Of a stretch of DNA of 64,000 nt, positions 19,615 to 28,386 are shown piece by piece. A model generated the notes under the pieces. The model did no database searches, was not told where the DNA came from, and was given only the letters and a program-made list of their open reading frames with translations. The DNA lies in assembly GCF_017921975.2 (NCBI RefSeq), contig NZ_JAGEMO020000062.1:1-64000 (forward strand), read 5' to 3'. This DNA comes from Hymenobacter terricola. Its GTDB lineage: Bacteria; Bacteroidota; Bacteroidia; Cytophagales; Hymenobacteraceae. Position 1 is the first letter of the stretch. Every line of letters starts with the position of its first letter. Both the position numbers and the translations under genes were made by a program.

Positions 19615-20033
19615 ATTTGCGTGCTTGTTGTGAGCTGAGGGGACTTCTGCGCTGGAACAGTTAGGGAGAATGCTGGCGATGCATCAATGCAGCGCGGGCT
19701 CTGCGAATCCGCGCTACGGCCGGTTCTGGCATTTAGTCCGTTTCACCTTCATTTTCTGACTTTTAGCGGCATTTCCGGCGGGCCGGGGGCAGCGCCCGAA
19801 TTACTTCGGAAAGGATGGCAAAACTATTTTTTCGAATAAAAATTCTAAAAGTATATATATTATGAATAATTTATATACTTTTACCCCGACTCCTCCACTC
19901 TTCATCTGGCTCACCTGAGCCACCCGGCGCTTCGCTGTCCCAGCCTTGGGCAGCACTTGTCACTTGCTAGCTAAGCCGTTGCCAAACAGCTTTTTTTCCG
20001 CCATTCAGCGGCGAATTCTACCACCGATGCGCT
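19615..20033. other. Intergenic boundary between glycan locus and eCIS
   Basis: This 419-bp stretch has no supported gene. Its second half contains the only strongly AT-rich island nearby (about 19830-19885), in a region otherwise near 65% GC, and should hold the eCIS operon promoter. Confidence 0.5.
19846..19883 (+). promoter_or_regulatory. AT-rich palindrome upstream of the eCIS operon
   Basis: Perfect 12-bp arms TAAAAGTATATA (19846-19857) and TATATACTTTTA (19872-19883) flank a 14-bp loop. TACTTTTA at 19876 resembles the Bacteroidetes -7 element TAnnTTTG. The first eCIS start codon is 150 bp further on. It could be an operator or the promoter itself; no clear -33 box was found. Confidence 0.4.
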
Positions 20034-20633
20034 ATGATTTTTGAGGCTCTTGAACTGATTCGGACCGAGCTGGCGGCCTACCTTGCCCCCCGCAACGCCA
20101 CGGCCGTGGACGTGGCGTTGGGCAGCATTGCCAGTGCCGCCGGCACCCAAACCGACCAGGTACTCATCAGTCTGGTGAACGTGGAGGAAGAAACGGCCCT
20201 CAAAAACAGCAGCCCCTACCAGCGCAACGCCACCGGCGGCTTCGATGTGGTGAACCCGCCCGTGTTCCTGAACCTGTTCGTGCTCATCGCGGCCAATTTC
20301 AACGACAACGCCACCTACGCCACCGCCCTGAAGCGCCTGGCCTGGGTGGTGCAGTGCTTCCAGCAGAAAAGCGAGTTCACGGTGGCCAACACCCCCTCCG
20401 CCACCATTGCCGACGCGGCCGTAGCCGTGCGCCTGCACGTCGCGCTCGATTTGTATTCGCTCTCCTTCGAGAAGCTGAACCAGCTGTGGGGCACCCTCGG
20501 CGGCAAGCAGGTGCCGTGCGTGCTCTACAAGGCGCGGGTGGTGGAAGAACAGGCCGACGGCTTGCTCAACACCGGACCGGAAATCATGCGCGTCGAAGGC
20601 CGCACGGGCACCCTGGAACTCCAGCTTTCCTAA
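20034..20633 (+). CDS. eCIS DUF4255 (Pvc16/Afp16-type) cap or terminator protein
   Basis: The 199-aa product begins MIFEALELIRTELAAYL and contains VLISLVNVEEE, a Pro-rich NPPVFLNLFVLIAANF motif and LDLYSLSFEKLNQLWGTLGG, the hallmarks of DUF4255. In characterised eCIS, members of this family terminate the inner tube and sheath. It is the first gene of the operon, 14 bp before the next gene. Confidence 0.9.
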   Translation: MIFEALELIRTELAAYLAPRNATAVDVALGSIASAAGTQTDQVLISLVNVEEETALKNSSPYQRNATGGFDVVNPPVFLNLFVLIAANFNDNATYATALKRLAWVVQCFQQKSEFTVANTPSATIADAAVAVRLHVALDLYSLSFEKLNQLWGTLGGKQVPCVLYKARVVEEQADGLLNTGPEIMRVEGRTGTLELQLS

Positions 20634-20647
20634 CCCGCGCACCGGCC

Positions 20648-21445
20648 ATGCTCCTCGAAACCTTCACCACGGGCTACGAAACACTGTTTCAGGTGCAGAT
20701 TCTGCACCGCTACTTCCTGAACGTGGGCACCACGGCCTTCGACGCGGCCGCGCCCCTGCCGGCGGTGCAGCCCGCCCTGGCAGCCGCCCGCCGCGCCTAC
20801 GCCGTGCAGCCGTTCTGGCGTCTCATGCCCGATGCGGCTACTCAGGAAGCCCTGCGCAACGCCCGGTTGCTCTTCAAGCTGCTACCCGACGGCTTCCGCG
20901 TGGGCGTGCCCACCGATGGCGGGCACCACCCCGTCGTGCCCCTACCTGATGAGCTGGATTTGAACTTCCTTGTTTATTCCACTGACCCGTTTTTTGCGCT
21001 TTACACGGACATTGACCGGGCCGTGCTTGATGCGTTCCAGCCCACACCGGCTGCGCCGCAGGGCCAGGTTTTCGGCTGGACCAATACGGCCGGCAGTTCG
21101 GTACTGAATGCGCACGAAACCATTCAGCTGGCTGATTTGCGGCCCCGGCCGGCCGGAAGCGGCGCGGGCGGGCCGCCGCTGGGCATCATCGAAATCCGGC
21201 ACCGGCCAGCGGGTGGCCCCAGCCTGCTCGATGGCGCGGGACAGGTGCTGCGCCCGGTTTTCACGGCCGTGCTGCGCAACCGCTCGACGCGCTGGGAATA
21301 CCAGGGGGCCGATGTGGGCCTGTTTCCGTTGGTGCGCGCCGGGCGGCTGGCCGCCAGCGGCGGCAACCCCGTTCGGCCGCTACCGAACCCCACGCCAGCC
21401 ACCACGGCCGACCGGGGCGCGGCCTTTGTATCAGTCATTTATTGA
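20648..21445 (+). CDS. Unrecognised eCIS-operon protein
   Basis: A 265-aa protein with no signal peptide or membrane segment. It opens MLLETFTTGYETLFQVQILH, has a central beta-rich part (LDLNFLVYSTDPFFALYTDI) and a C-terminal section with TAVLRNRSTRWEYQG. I do not recognise a family. Tight spacing after the DUF4255 gene and position before the sheath suggest a structural or assembly role. ATG 20648 was chosen since upstream codons overlap the previous gene out of frame. Confidence 0.75.
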   Translation: MLLETFTTGYETLFQVQILHRYFLNVGTTAFDAAAPLPAVQPALAAARRAYAVQPFWRLMPDAATQEALRNARLLFKLLPDGFRVGVPTDGGHHPVVPLPDELDLNFLVYSTDPFFALYTDIDRAVLDAFQPTPAAPQGQVFGWTNTAGSSVLNAHETIQLADLRPRPAGSGAGGPPLGIIEIRHRPAGGPSLLDGAGQVLRPVFTAVLRNRSTRWEYQGADVGLFPLVRAGRLAASGGNPVRPLPNPTPATTADRGAAFVSVIY

Positions 21446-21513
21446 ATGCATGACGTGCTACTGACTCTTACCAACTCCTTCCCGATTTCCCAAACTCCCA
21501 ACTTTTTCAACCC

Positions 21514-23319
21514 ATGGCCAGCACCCTCAACCTCGGCACCGTGAAAACGCCCGGCGTCTACATCGACGAAATGTCGCTGTTTCCTCCCTCGGTCGCGCAG
21601 GTCGATACGGCCGTGCCGGCCTTCATCGGGCCCACGCGGATACACCTCAAGGACGGCAAATCCGTGCAGAACATTCCCACCCGGGTGAAGTCGATTGCCG
21701 AGTTTCGGGCCTGGTTTGGCGGCGGGCCTGACCGCAACCTGACCGTGGTGCTCGACCCGCTAAATGGTGTGCAGTCGGTGACGGCCAACGCGGCGTTTTA
21801 CCTCTACGACAGCCTGTTGATGTATTTCGGCAACGGCGGCGAGAAGTGCTACATCGTCTCGACCGGCCAGTACACGGCCGCCGCGCCCACCGCCGCCACT
21901 TACGCCAACGCCCTGGATACGCTGCGCAAATACGACGAGCCCACGCTCATTGTGATGCCCGATGCGGTGAGCCTGACGGCCGTCGGGGCGCTGGCCAGCG
22001 TGCAGCAGGCCGCTCTGGACCATTGCCAGGGCTTGCAGGACCGGTTTGCGGTGCTCGACGTGCACGTTGCCAACCCCAACATTGTGGACCTCGACAGTAA
22101 CGACATCATCACCTTCCGCAACGGCGTAACCAACCACCTGAACTACGGCGCGGCCTACTATCCGTACCTCAAAACCAGCCTGCCGCTCACCGTCAGCTTC
22201 GCCGGCCTGACGCTGCAAAAGCCCCTGGGCACCACCAAAACCCTGGATTCGCTGCTCGACCCCGGCGCCGGCCAAACCCTGGCCCTCGACGCCAAAGCGC
22301 TGGTGGGCGACCTCAAAGCCCTGGCCGACCCCGGCAGCGCCGCCGCCGAGCTGACAAACTACGCGGGGGCCACCAAAACGGTGCAGAAACAAACCCTGGC
22401 CGATGCCCTCGACATTTTCGCCGGTACCAACGGCAAAGCCGCCCCGGTCCTCACCGATGCCACCAGCCTGACCGACCACGCCAAGTACATGGACGAAGCC
22501 ACGCCCACGCCCGATGGCCAGAAGCTGACCAGCCTGCGCACGGCCGTGACCGCGCTGGTGCCCTCGGGCGCGGGCGAGTCGCCCCAGGCGCTGCTGGACC
22601 TCACGTTTGCCCAGGTCAGCGACTACGTGGGCGGCTTCTCGAACAAGGTGGCGCTGCGCCTGCAAGCCAAAGAGGACGACATGAAGGCCAAAATCCCACT
22701 GTACGCCGCCGTGGTTTCGGCGGCGGAGGCCCAGGGTATTGTGCTGCCACCGAGCGGGGCCGTGACCGGCGCTTACGCCCGCACCGACAACGACCGCGGC
22801 GTGTGGAAAGCCCCCGCCAACGTGGGCCTGAACTACGTCATCGGGCCCACCGCCATGCTCACCGACAAGGAGCAGGAAGACCTGAACGTGGACGTGAACG
22901 CCGGCAAGTCCATCAACGCCATCCGGGCCTTCACGGGCAAGGGCACGCTGATTTGGGGCGCCCGCACGCTGGCCGGAAGCGACAACGAGTGGCGCTACGT
23001 GCCGGTGCGGCGCTTCTTCATCATGGTGGAAGAATCGGTAAAGAAGGCCACCGGCCAGTTCGTTTTCGAGCCCAACGACGCCAACACCTGGGTGCGCGTG
23101 CGGGCCATGATTGAGAACTTCCTGACCCTGCAATGGCGGGCCGGGGCGCTGGCCGGCATCAAGGCCGAGCACGCGTTTTTCGTGCGCGTGGGCCTGGGCC
23201 AGACCATGACGGCGCAGGACGTGCTCAACGGCTTCATGATTGTCGAAATCGGCATGGCGGCGGTGCGGCCGGCCGAATTCATTATCCTCCGCTTCTCGCA
23301 TAAGATGCAGGAATCATAG
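21514..23319 (+). CDS. eCIS contractile tail sheath protein
   Basis: The 601-aa product starts with the sheath signature VKTPGVYIDEMSLFPPSVAQVDTAVPAF (cut: VKTPGVYIDEMS, VDTAVPAFIG) and ends with the conserved sheath C-terminal domain: WKAPANVGLNYVIGP, IRAFTGKGTLIWGARTLAG, WRYVPVRRFFIMVEESV and FIILRFSHKMQES. It forms the outer contractile layer that drives the tube. About 230 central residues (roughly 220-430) are more variable and probably exposed outside. A family 1 hairpin follows 14 bp after the stop. Confidence 0.96.
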   Translation: MASTLNLGTVKTPGVYIDEMSLFPPSVAQVDTAVPAFIGPTRIHLKDGKSVQNIPTRVKSIAEFRAWFGGGPDRNLTVVLDPLNGVQSVTANAAFYLYDSLLMYFGNGGEKCYIVSTGQYTAAAPTAATYANALDTLRKYDEPTLIVMPDAVSLTAVGALASVQQAALDHCQGLQDRFAVLDVHVANPNIVDLDSNDIITFRNGVTNHLNYGAAYYPYLKTSLPLTVSFAGLTLQKPLGTTKTLDSLLDPGAGQTLALDAKALVGDLKALADPGSAAAELTNYAGATKTVQKQTLADALDIFAGTNGKAAPVLTDATSLTDHAKYMDEATPTPDGQKLTSLRTAVTALVPSGAGESPQALLDLTFAQVSDYVGGFSNKVALRLQAKEDDMKAKIPLYAAVVSAAEAQGIVLPPSGAVTGAYARTDNDRGVWKAPANVGLNYVIGPTAMLTDKEQEDLNVDVNAGKSINAIRAFTGKGTLIWGARTLAGSDNEWRYVPVRRFFIMVEESVKKATGQFVFEPNDANTWVRVRAMIENFLTLQWRAGALAGIKAEHAFFVRVGLGQTMTAQDVLNGFMIVEIGMAAVRPAEFIILRFSHKMQES

Positions 23320-23333
23320 AACATCAGGTAACA

Positions 23334-23437
23334 GAACGTCATGCTGAGCGCAGCCAAGGCATCTCGCTCGCTTCGTTGCTTTCCACATGGATTACTTATG
23401 CGGTAGAGATGCTTCGACTCCGCTCAGCATGACGGCC
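23334..23437. repeat. Family 1 hairpin repeat, copy 1
   Basis: Begins GAACGTCATGCTGAGCGCAG and ends with the near-complement CGCTCAGCATGACGGCC. The arms pair imperfectly. It lies between the sheath and first tube genes. Confidence 0.9.
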
Positions 23438-23484
23438 TTTTAGCCGCCTAAAATCACCACCTCACATCTCACCAAAACCACCAC

Positions 23485-23919
23485 ATGGCAACGTACCCGC
23501 TTCCCAAATTTCACTTTCTGGTTGACTGGGGCGGCACCCGGCTGAGCTTCACCGAAGTGACTGGTTTGAACACCGAAACCGACGTGATTGAGTATCGCGA
23601 CGGGGCCTCGCCGGAATTCCATAAAATCAAGATGCCGGGCTTGCAGAAGTTCTCGAACATCACGCTCAAGCGCGGCACGTTTAAAGGTGACAACGACTTC
23701 TTTAAATGGTGGAATACGGTGGCGCTGAACACCATTGAGCGGCGCGACCTCACCATCAGCCTGCTCAATGAGCAGCACCAGCCGGTGGTGGTGTGGAAGG
23801 TGAAGCAGGCCTGGCCCAACAAGGTGATGTCGGGCGACCTCAAGGCCGATGCCAGCGAGGTGCTCATCGAGAGCATCGAGCTGGTGCACGAGGGCCTCAC
23901 CATCCAAAACGGCGACTAG
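23485..23919 (+). CDS. eCIS inner tube protein 1 (gp19/Hcp-like)
   Basis: The 144-aa product (MATYPLPKFHFLVDWGG, FTEVTGLNTETDVIEYRDG, LKRGTFKGDNDFFKWW) belongs to the T4 gp19-like phage tail tube family. It should stack as hexamers to form the tube inside the sheath. It is followed three bases later by a second member of the same family. Confidence 0.94.
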   Translation: MATYPLPKFHFLVDWGGTRLSFTEVTGLNTETDVIEYRDGASPEFHKIKMPGLQKFSNITLKRGTFKGDNDFFKWWNTVALNTIERRDLTISLLNEQHQPVVVWKVKQAWPNKVMSGDLKADASEVLIESIELVHEGLTIQNGD

Positions 23920-23922
23920 GCC

Positions 23923-24375
23923 GTGGACGGGCTCCTGACTTACCCGCTGCCGGGGTTCCACTTCCTGGTCACGTTCGAGCTGCTGCCCCAGACGGTGCAG
24001 GACGTGCGCTTCCAGGAGGTGAGCGGCCTGAACGTGGAGCTGCTGATGGAAAGCGTGAAGGAAGGCGGCGAAAACCGCTTCGAGCACCAGCTGCCAGTGC
24101 GCACCAAATACGCCGACCTCGTGCTGAAACGCGGCCTGCTGGTGGGCTCTGGCATTTATCAATGGGCCAAAAACGCCTTCGAGGATTTCCAGTTTGAGCC
24201 CGTGAACCTGATTGTGTCGCTGCTAAACGAGCAGCACGTCCCGCTCATGTCGTGGCACGTGGTGCACGCGCTGCCCAAAAAGTGGGACCTGTCGGCCTTC
24301 AACGCCGAGCAAAACTCGGTGGCCGTGGAAACGCTCACCCTCACCTACCGCTACTACAACGCCATCCGCGTCTAA
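23923..24375 (+). CDS. eCIS inner tube protein 2 (gp19-like, tube initiator)
   Basis: The 150-aa product shares the gp19 fold markers with its neighbour (YPLPGFHFLVTFE, FQEVSGLNVELLMESV, LKRGLLVGSGIYQWAKNAF). It uses GTG 23923, three bases after the previous stop. Duplicated tube genes are usual in eCIS, where one copy joins the tube to the baseplate. Confidence 0.92.
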   Translation: MDGLLTYPLPGFHFLVTFELLPQTVQDVRFQEVSGLNVELLMESVKEGGENRFEHQLPVRTKYADLVLKRGLLVGSGIYQWAKNAFEDFQFEPVNLIVSLLNEQHVPLMSWHVVHALPKKWDLSAFNAEQNSVAVETLTLTYRYYNAIRV

Positions 24376-24387
24376 GCCCGCATCGCC

Positions 24388-24552
24388 ATGCCCGTCGTCA
24401 TCCGAGAACTTGTCATCACCGCCACCGTGGACGAAAACGCGGCGGCCCAAACGAATTCCGCCGCCACGCCGCCCGCCGAAGCCAGCAAAAAGCTCGTGCA
24501 GGAATGCGTGGAGCAGGTTCTGGCGATTCTCAGGGAGCGGGAGGAACGGTAA
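24388..24552 (+). CDS. Small DUF5908 eCIS protein
   Basis: A 54-aa protein starting MPVVIRELVITATVDENAA and ending with a charged helix (CVEQVLAILREREER). The start pattern (MPxxIRELxI) and the location after the tube genes match DUF5908, a tiny protein found in Bacteroidetes eCIS operons. It lies 12 bp after tube protein 2. Its function is not known to me; a chaperone or adaptor for the tube/baseplate is a guess. Confidence 0.82.
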   Translation: MPVVIRELVITATVDENAAAQTNSAATPPAEASKKLVQECVEQVLAILREREER

Positions 24553-24575
24553 CGGGCGACGCTATTGAACGACAG

Positions 24576-24687
24576 AAAAGAACGTCATGCTGAGCGCAGT
24601 CGAAGCATCTCTACTGCTTCGTTGCAATAGCAAATAATTAGTTGAGCGGTAGAGATGCTTCGACTGCGCTCAGCATGACGTTCTTTT
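24576..24687. repeat. Family 1 hairpin repeat, copy 2 (perfect 39-bp arms)
   Basis: Arms 24576-24614 and 24649-24687 are perfectly complementary over 39 bp, with a 34-nt spacer. The right arm ends in a T run, so the RNA would look like a terminator hairpin. It separates the DUF5908 and LysM genes. Confidence 0.95.
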
Positions 24688-24725
24688 TTCAACCTCACCT
24701 TTTCACCACCTCACCACCTCACCAC

Positions 24726-25439
24726 ATGCTCGGCGAACTCAAGAAGATGACCCTCACCGGGTACAAGGACAACGCGCTGCAACAGCCGACGGGCAACGTG
24801 TACACGGCCGTGGTGAACCCGGAAACCTACACCCTGAACGACGAAATCCAGAGCAACCAGGAGCAGCCGGCCGGCACCAGCGCCAACCAGCCGGCCTTCA
24901 CCCGCATTGCCCCGCGCAAGCTCGATTTCGAGTTTTTATTTGATTCGACGGGGGCCTTGCAGGGCAACGGCCTGGGCGTGGCATTGCCCCTGAGCGTGGG
25001 CAGCCAGCAGGATGTGTGGGAGCAGGTGGAGCAGTTCAAAAAGACGGTTTTTACCTTCAATGGCGACACCCACCAGCCGCCCTTCGTGGCGCTGGAATGG
25101 GGCAAATTCCGCTTCCGCTGCAAGGCCGAGAAGGTGAGCGTGACCTACAAGCTGTTCAAGCCCGACGGCACGCCCATTCGGGCCGTGGCCAAGGTGAGTT
25201 TCGTGGAAGTGGTGCCCGACCAGCTCCGCGTGGCCCGCGAAAACGCCCATTCGCCCGACCTCACCCACATCCGCACCGTGATGGCCGGGGATAATCTGCC
25301 GCTGCTCTGCTTCCGGCTCTATGGCGATGCCACGCTCTACCGCGAGGTGGCGCGCGTGAACCAGCTGGTGAATTTCCGCAGCCTGCGGGTGGGGCAGCAG
25401 CTGTTTTTTTCGCCGATTGAAAGGGGCGTGAAATCATGA
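24726..25439 (+). CDS. eCIS LysM-domain baseplate protein (gp53/Afp7-like)
   Basis: The 237-aa product (MLGELKKMTLTGYKD) has a beta-rich N-terminal part (about 1-165) and a C-terminal LysM-type module (HIRTVMAGDNLPLLCFRLYGD, VNQLVNFRSLRVGQQLFF). In contractile systems such LysM proteins sit in the baseplate around the spike. ATG 24726 was chosen: the frame stays open to 24642, but that part is translated repeat. Confidence 0.92.
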   Translation: MLGELKKMTLTGYKDNALQQPTGNVYTAVVNPETYTLNDEIQSNQEQPAGTSANQPAFTRIAPRKLDFEFLFDSTGALQGNGLGVALPLSVGSQQDVWEQVEQFKKTVFTFNGDTHQPPFVALEWGKFRFRCKAEKVSVTYKLFKPDGTPIRAVAKVSFVEVVPDQLRVARENAHSPDLTHIRTVMAGDNLPLLCFRLYGDATLYREVARVNQLVNFRSLRVGQQLFFSPIERGVKS

Positions 25440-25451
25440 ATAATCTGATTC

Positions 25452-25561
25452 AAAAGGCCGTCATGCCGAGCGCAGCCGAGGCATCTCGCCCGAATCGACT
25501 AACGATTGGATTACTACCCCACGCGAGATGCCTCGACTGCGCTCGGCATGACGTGCCTTTT
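25452..25561. repeat. Family 1 hairpin repeat, copy 3
   Basis: Runs from AAAAGGCCGTCATGCCGAGC to the matching GCTCGGCATGACGTGCCTTTT end (cut to its first 20 bases). The GCATCTCGC/GCGAGATGC inner pairing is kept. It lies between the LysM and spike genes. Confidence 0.92.
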
Positions 25562-25604
25562 CCCTTCCTGCCCTCCTAACCTTCTCCCCCTCTTACCCTA
25601 AAAA

Positions 25605-27368
25605 ATGCCCGAAACCGAAAACCCCCGCACCCCGGACACGCCCGCCCCGCGCGACCTGCCCACCTTCACCGTGAAGGTGAACGGGCAGGCGCTGGCGCGC
25701 AGCTATGGCGTGCTGAGCGTGCGGGTGCAAAAGGAGGCCAACCGCATTCCCACCGCCCACCTGCTGCTGAAGGACGGCAGCCCCGCCGGGGCCACGTTCC
25801 CGGTGAGCAACGAGGCGCTGCTGGTGCCGGGCCAGGCGCTGGAAGTGTGGGCCGGCTACCACGGGCAGGAGGTCATGATTTTCAAGGGCCTGATTATCAA
25901 GCACGGCATCGAGGGGCGCAGCTCGGGCACCACGCGACTGGCCCTGACGTGTAAGGATGCCTTCGTGAAGACCACGCTGGCCCCGCAAAGGCGCTACTTT
26001 ATCGACAAAAAAGACAGCGAAGTGACCGAGGAAATCGTGCAGCGCTACGGCGGCCTGCGCGTCGATGCGCAGGCTACCGCCGTGAAGCACGCCGAGCTGC
26101 TGCAATACGACGCCACCGACTGGGATTTCCTGGTGATGCGCGCCGAAGCCAACGGCCAGCTCTGCCTCGTGGACGATGGGAAGCTGACCCTCGCCAAGCC
26201 TGACCCCGGCCAAAAACCCGTCACCAAGCTGCAATACGGCGCCACCATCCTCGATTTCGACGCCGAGATGGACGCCCGCGACCAGACCCAGAGTCTCACC
26301 ACTTCTACCTGGAACTACGCCGACGGCGCCATCGACCAGGCCAGCGCCGCCGAGCCGGCCGCCGGCAGCTTCGGCAATTTCTCGGCCGATGACCTCGCCC
26401 ACGCCCTCCAAACCGACCTCGCGCTGCCCCACGGCGGCCACCGCCCCCCCGAGGAGCTGCAAGCCTGGGCCGATGCCGCGCTGCTCAAGCGCCGGCTGGC
26501 CCGCATCCGGGGCCGGGTGCAGTTTTACGGCAATGCCGATGTGAAGCCGGGCACCGTCATCAGCCTGGCCGGGCTGGGCGAGCGGTTCAGCGGCGACGCG
26601 TACGTGACGGGCGTGAGCCACCGCCTCGAAGGTGGCTCCTGGCTGACGGATGCGCAATTTGGGCTCGACCCCCGCGCCTTTGCGGCCGAGGTGGAGGTGA
26701 GTCCGCCCGCCGCCAGCGGGCTGGTGCCGGGCGCCTTGGGCCTGCAAATTGGCATCGTGACGGCCCTCGAAAACGACCCCGCCGGCGAGGAGCGAATTGC
26801 CGTGCGCCTGCCCGTGATTGACCCCGCCGCCGACGGTGCCCGCGCCCGCGTGCTGAGCATCGACGCCGGCAACGGGCGCGGCTTCTACTTCCGGCCCGAA
26901 ATCGGCGACGAGGTGGTGGTGGGATTTCTCAACAACGACCCGCGCGATGCCGTGGTGCTCGGTGCCCTGCACAGCAGCCACAACCCCATCCCGAGCGACT
27001 TCACCACGGCCGATGCCAACAACAAAAAGGGCTACGTTTCGCGCAGCAAGCTCCAAATCCTCTTCGATGATGACAAGAAAACCCTTACCCTGGCCACGCC
27101 CGCCGGCAACAAATTGCTACTCGATGACGACGCCAAGAGTATCACCCTGCAAGACCAGCACGGCAATAAAATTGTGCTCGACGACTCCGGCATCACCATC
27201 CAAAGCAGCAAAGCCCTCACCCTGAAAGCCGCCACCGACGCCAAGCTCGAAGGCGTGAACGTCGAGCACTCGGCCCAGGCGCAGTTCAAAGCCACCGGCT
27301 CGGCCGGCGTGGAGCTGAGCAGCAGCGCCACTGCAGTATTGAAGGGCAGTATTGTAATGATTAATTGA
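25605..27368 (+). CDS. eCIS VgrG-like spike protein (gp27/gp5 fusion)
   Basis: The 587-aa product has an N-terminal gp27-like domain (TFTVKVNGQALARSYGVLSV), a hub region (QYDATDWDFLVMRAEANGQ), a gp5 OB-fold (GLQIGIVTALENDPAGEERI, then FYFRPEIGDEVVVGFLNNDP) and a beta-helical needle (KLLLDDDAKSITLQDQHGNK, IVLDDSGITIQSSKALTL). It ends at the tip where the PAAR protein docks. There is no extra effector domain at the C-terminus. The TGA stop overlaps the first base of a family 1 repeat. Confidence 0.95.
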   Translation: MPETENPRTPDTPAPRDLPTFTVKVNGQALARSYGVLSVRVQKEANRIPTAHLLLKDGSPAGATFPVSNEALLVPGQALEVWAGYHGQEVMIFKGLIIKHGIEGRSSGTTRLALTCKDAFVKTTLAPQRRYFIDKKDSEVTEEIVQRYGGLRVDAQATAVKHAELLQYDATDWDFLVMRAEANGQLCLVDDGKLTLAKPDPGQKPVTKLQYGATILDFDAEMDARDQTQSLTTSTWNYADGAIDQASAAEPAAGSFGNFSADDLAHALQTDLALPHGGHRPPEELQAWADAALLKRRLARIRGRVQFYGNADVKPGTVISLAGLGERFSGDAYVTGVSHRLEGGSWLTDAQFGLDPRAFAAEVEVSPPAASGLVPGALGLQIGIVTALENDPAGEERIAVRLPVIDPAADGARARVLSIDAGNGRGFYFRPEIGDEVVVGFLNNDPRDAVVLGALHSSHNPIPSDFTTADANNKKGYVSRSKLQILFDDDKKTLTLATPAGNKLLLDDDAKSITLQDQHGNKIVLDDSGITIQSSKALTLKAATDAKLEGVNVEHSAQAQFKATGSAGVELSSSATAVLKGSIVMIN

Positions 27369-27470
27369 CCGTCATGCCGAGCGAAGCGCAGCATCTCGCG
27401 TGCAGTAGTAAACCAGATGATTGAATTGCTACCACAAGCGAGATGCTGCGCTGCGCTCGGCGTGACGGTC
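27367..27470. repeat. Family 1 hairpin repeat, copy 4
   Basis: Begins GACCGTCATGCCGAGCGAAG and ends GCGTGACGGTC. The arms differ from other copies (GAAGCGCAGCATCTCGC) yet pair with each other with two mismatches over 33 bp. It starts at the second base of the spike gene stop codon. Confidence 0.92.
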
Positions 27471-27500
27471 TTTTCCACTTCAACTCACCACCCCACCGCT

Positions 27501-27800
27501 ATGGGACAGCCCGCCGCCCGCCTCAACGACCTGCACGTCTGCCCGATGCAAACGCCGGGCACGCCGCCCATCCCACACGTGGGCGGGCCGGTGCTGGGGC
27601 CGGGCGCGCCCACGGTGCTCATCGGCGGGCTGCCGGCGGCGCGGGTGGGCGACATGGCCCTGTGCGTGGGGCCGCCGGATAGCATCGTGGCCGGCTCCGG
27701 CTCCGTGCTGATTGCCGGAATGCCGGCGGCGCGGCTAGGTGATTCCACGGCGCACGGCGGCAGCATCGTGCTGGGGCTGCTTACCGTGCTCATTGGCTAA
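27501..27800 (+). CDS. PAAR-domain spike tip protein
   Basis: The 99-aa product (MGQPAARLNDLHVCPMQTPG, VLIGGLPAARVGDMALCVGP, AGMPAARLGDSTAHGG) has the PAAR repeat pattern and the Cys/His residues that bind the tip metal. It sharpens the spike and carries no extra domain. ATG 27501 was chosen because upstream in-frame codons are repeat sequence. Confidence 0.95.
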   Translation: MGQPAARLNDLHVCPMQTPGTPPIPHVGGPVLGPGAPTVLIGGLPAARVGDMALCVGPPDSIVAGSGSVLIAGMPAARLGDSTAHGGSIVLGLLTVLIG

Positions 27801-27847
27801 AGAAGCCTCATCAATCATTCACCACCAACCATTTATTACTTAAACCC

Positions 27848-28306
27848 ATGCCGCTTGAAGACGATTTCCTGGGTCGGGGCTGGGGGTTTCCGCCCAGCTT
27901 TGGGCCGACGGCCAGCCCGAAAGGCGTGGTGATGGCGGCCGGCCTGACCGACATCGAGCAGAGCCTGCAAATCCTGCTGACGACGCGGCTGGGCGAGCGG
28001 ATTCTGGCCCCCGATTTTGGCTGCGATGTGCATGACTCGGTATTTGAGCCGCTGAATGCCACGCTCGAAGCCCGCCTCAAAGACCTGGTCCAAACCGCCA
28101 TTCTCTACTACGAACCCCGCATCGACCCGCTGAATGTGACAGCCGAACAGCCGCCGGAAACGCCCGGCCTGCTCCTGCTCACCGTCGAATTCCGGGTGCG
28201 CAGCACCAACTCCCGCCACAACTTCGTGTACCCATTTTACCTGCAGGAAGGCACCGAATTGGGTATTTCCGGCGCGGGCGGCCTCGCGGTCGACCCAGGA
28301 TTTTAA
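27848..28306 (+). CDS. gp25-like baseplate wedge protein
   Basis: The 152-aa product matches the GPW/gp25 family: FGPTASPKGVVMAAGLTDIE, IEQSLQILLTTRLGERILAP, DFGCDVHDSVFEPLN and a C-terminal beta part. gp25 starts sheath polymerisation at the baseplate. It lies 47 bp after the PAAR gene. Confidence 0.95.
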   Translation: MPLEDDFLGRGWGFPPSFGPTASPKGVVMAAGLTDIEQSLQILLTTRLGERILAPDFGCDVHDSVFEPLNATLEARLKDLVQTAILYYEPRIDPLNVTAEQPPETPGLLLLTVEFRVRSTNSRHNFVYPFYLQEGTELGISGAGGLAVDPGF

Positions 28307-28320
28307 CTCTCACTTATATG

Positions 28321-28355
28321 AACGTCATGCTTCGGCTGCGCTCAGCATGACGGCC
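28321..28355. repeat. Family 1 repeat remnant, copy 5
   Basis: A 35-bp deletion form: the first 10 bases of a left arm (AACGTCATGC) are joined directly to the last 25 bases of a right arm (TTCGGCTGCGCTCAGC...). It shows how copies decay. It lies 15 bp after the gp25 gene. Confidence 0.85.
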
Positions 28356-28386
28356 TGATATGATTGAATAATACCTATTCTGACCA

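Noticed and set aside
24642..24725. Upstream extension of the LysM gene (MSGRDASTALSMTFFF)
   Set aside because: It is translated family 1 repeat sequence, and ATG 24726 is in the right place for the family start.
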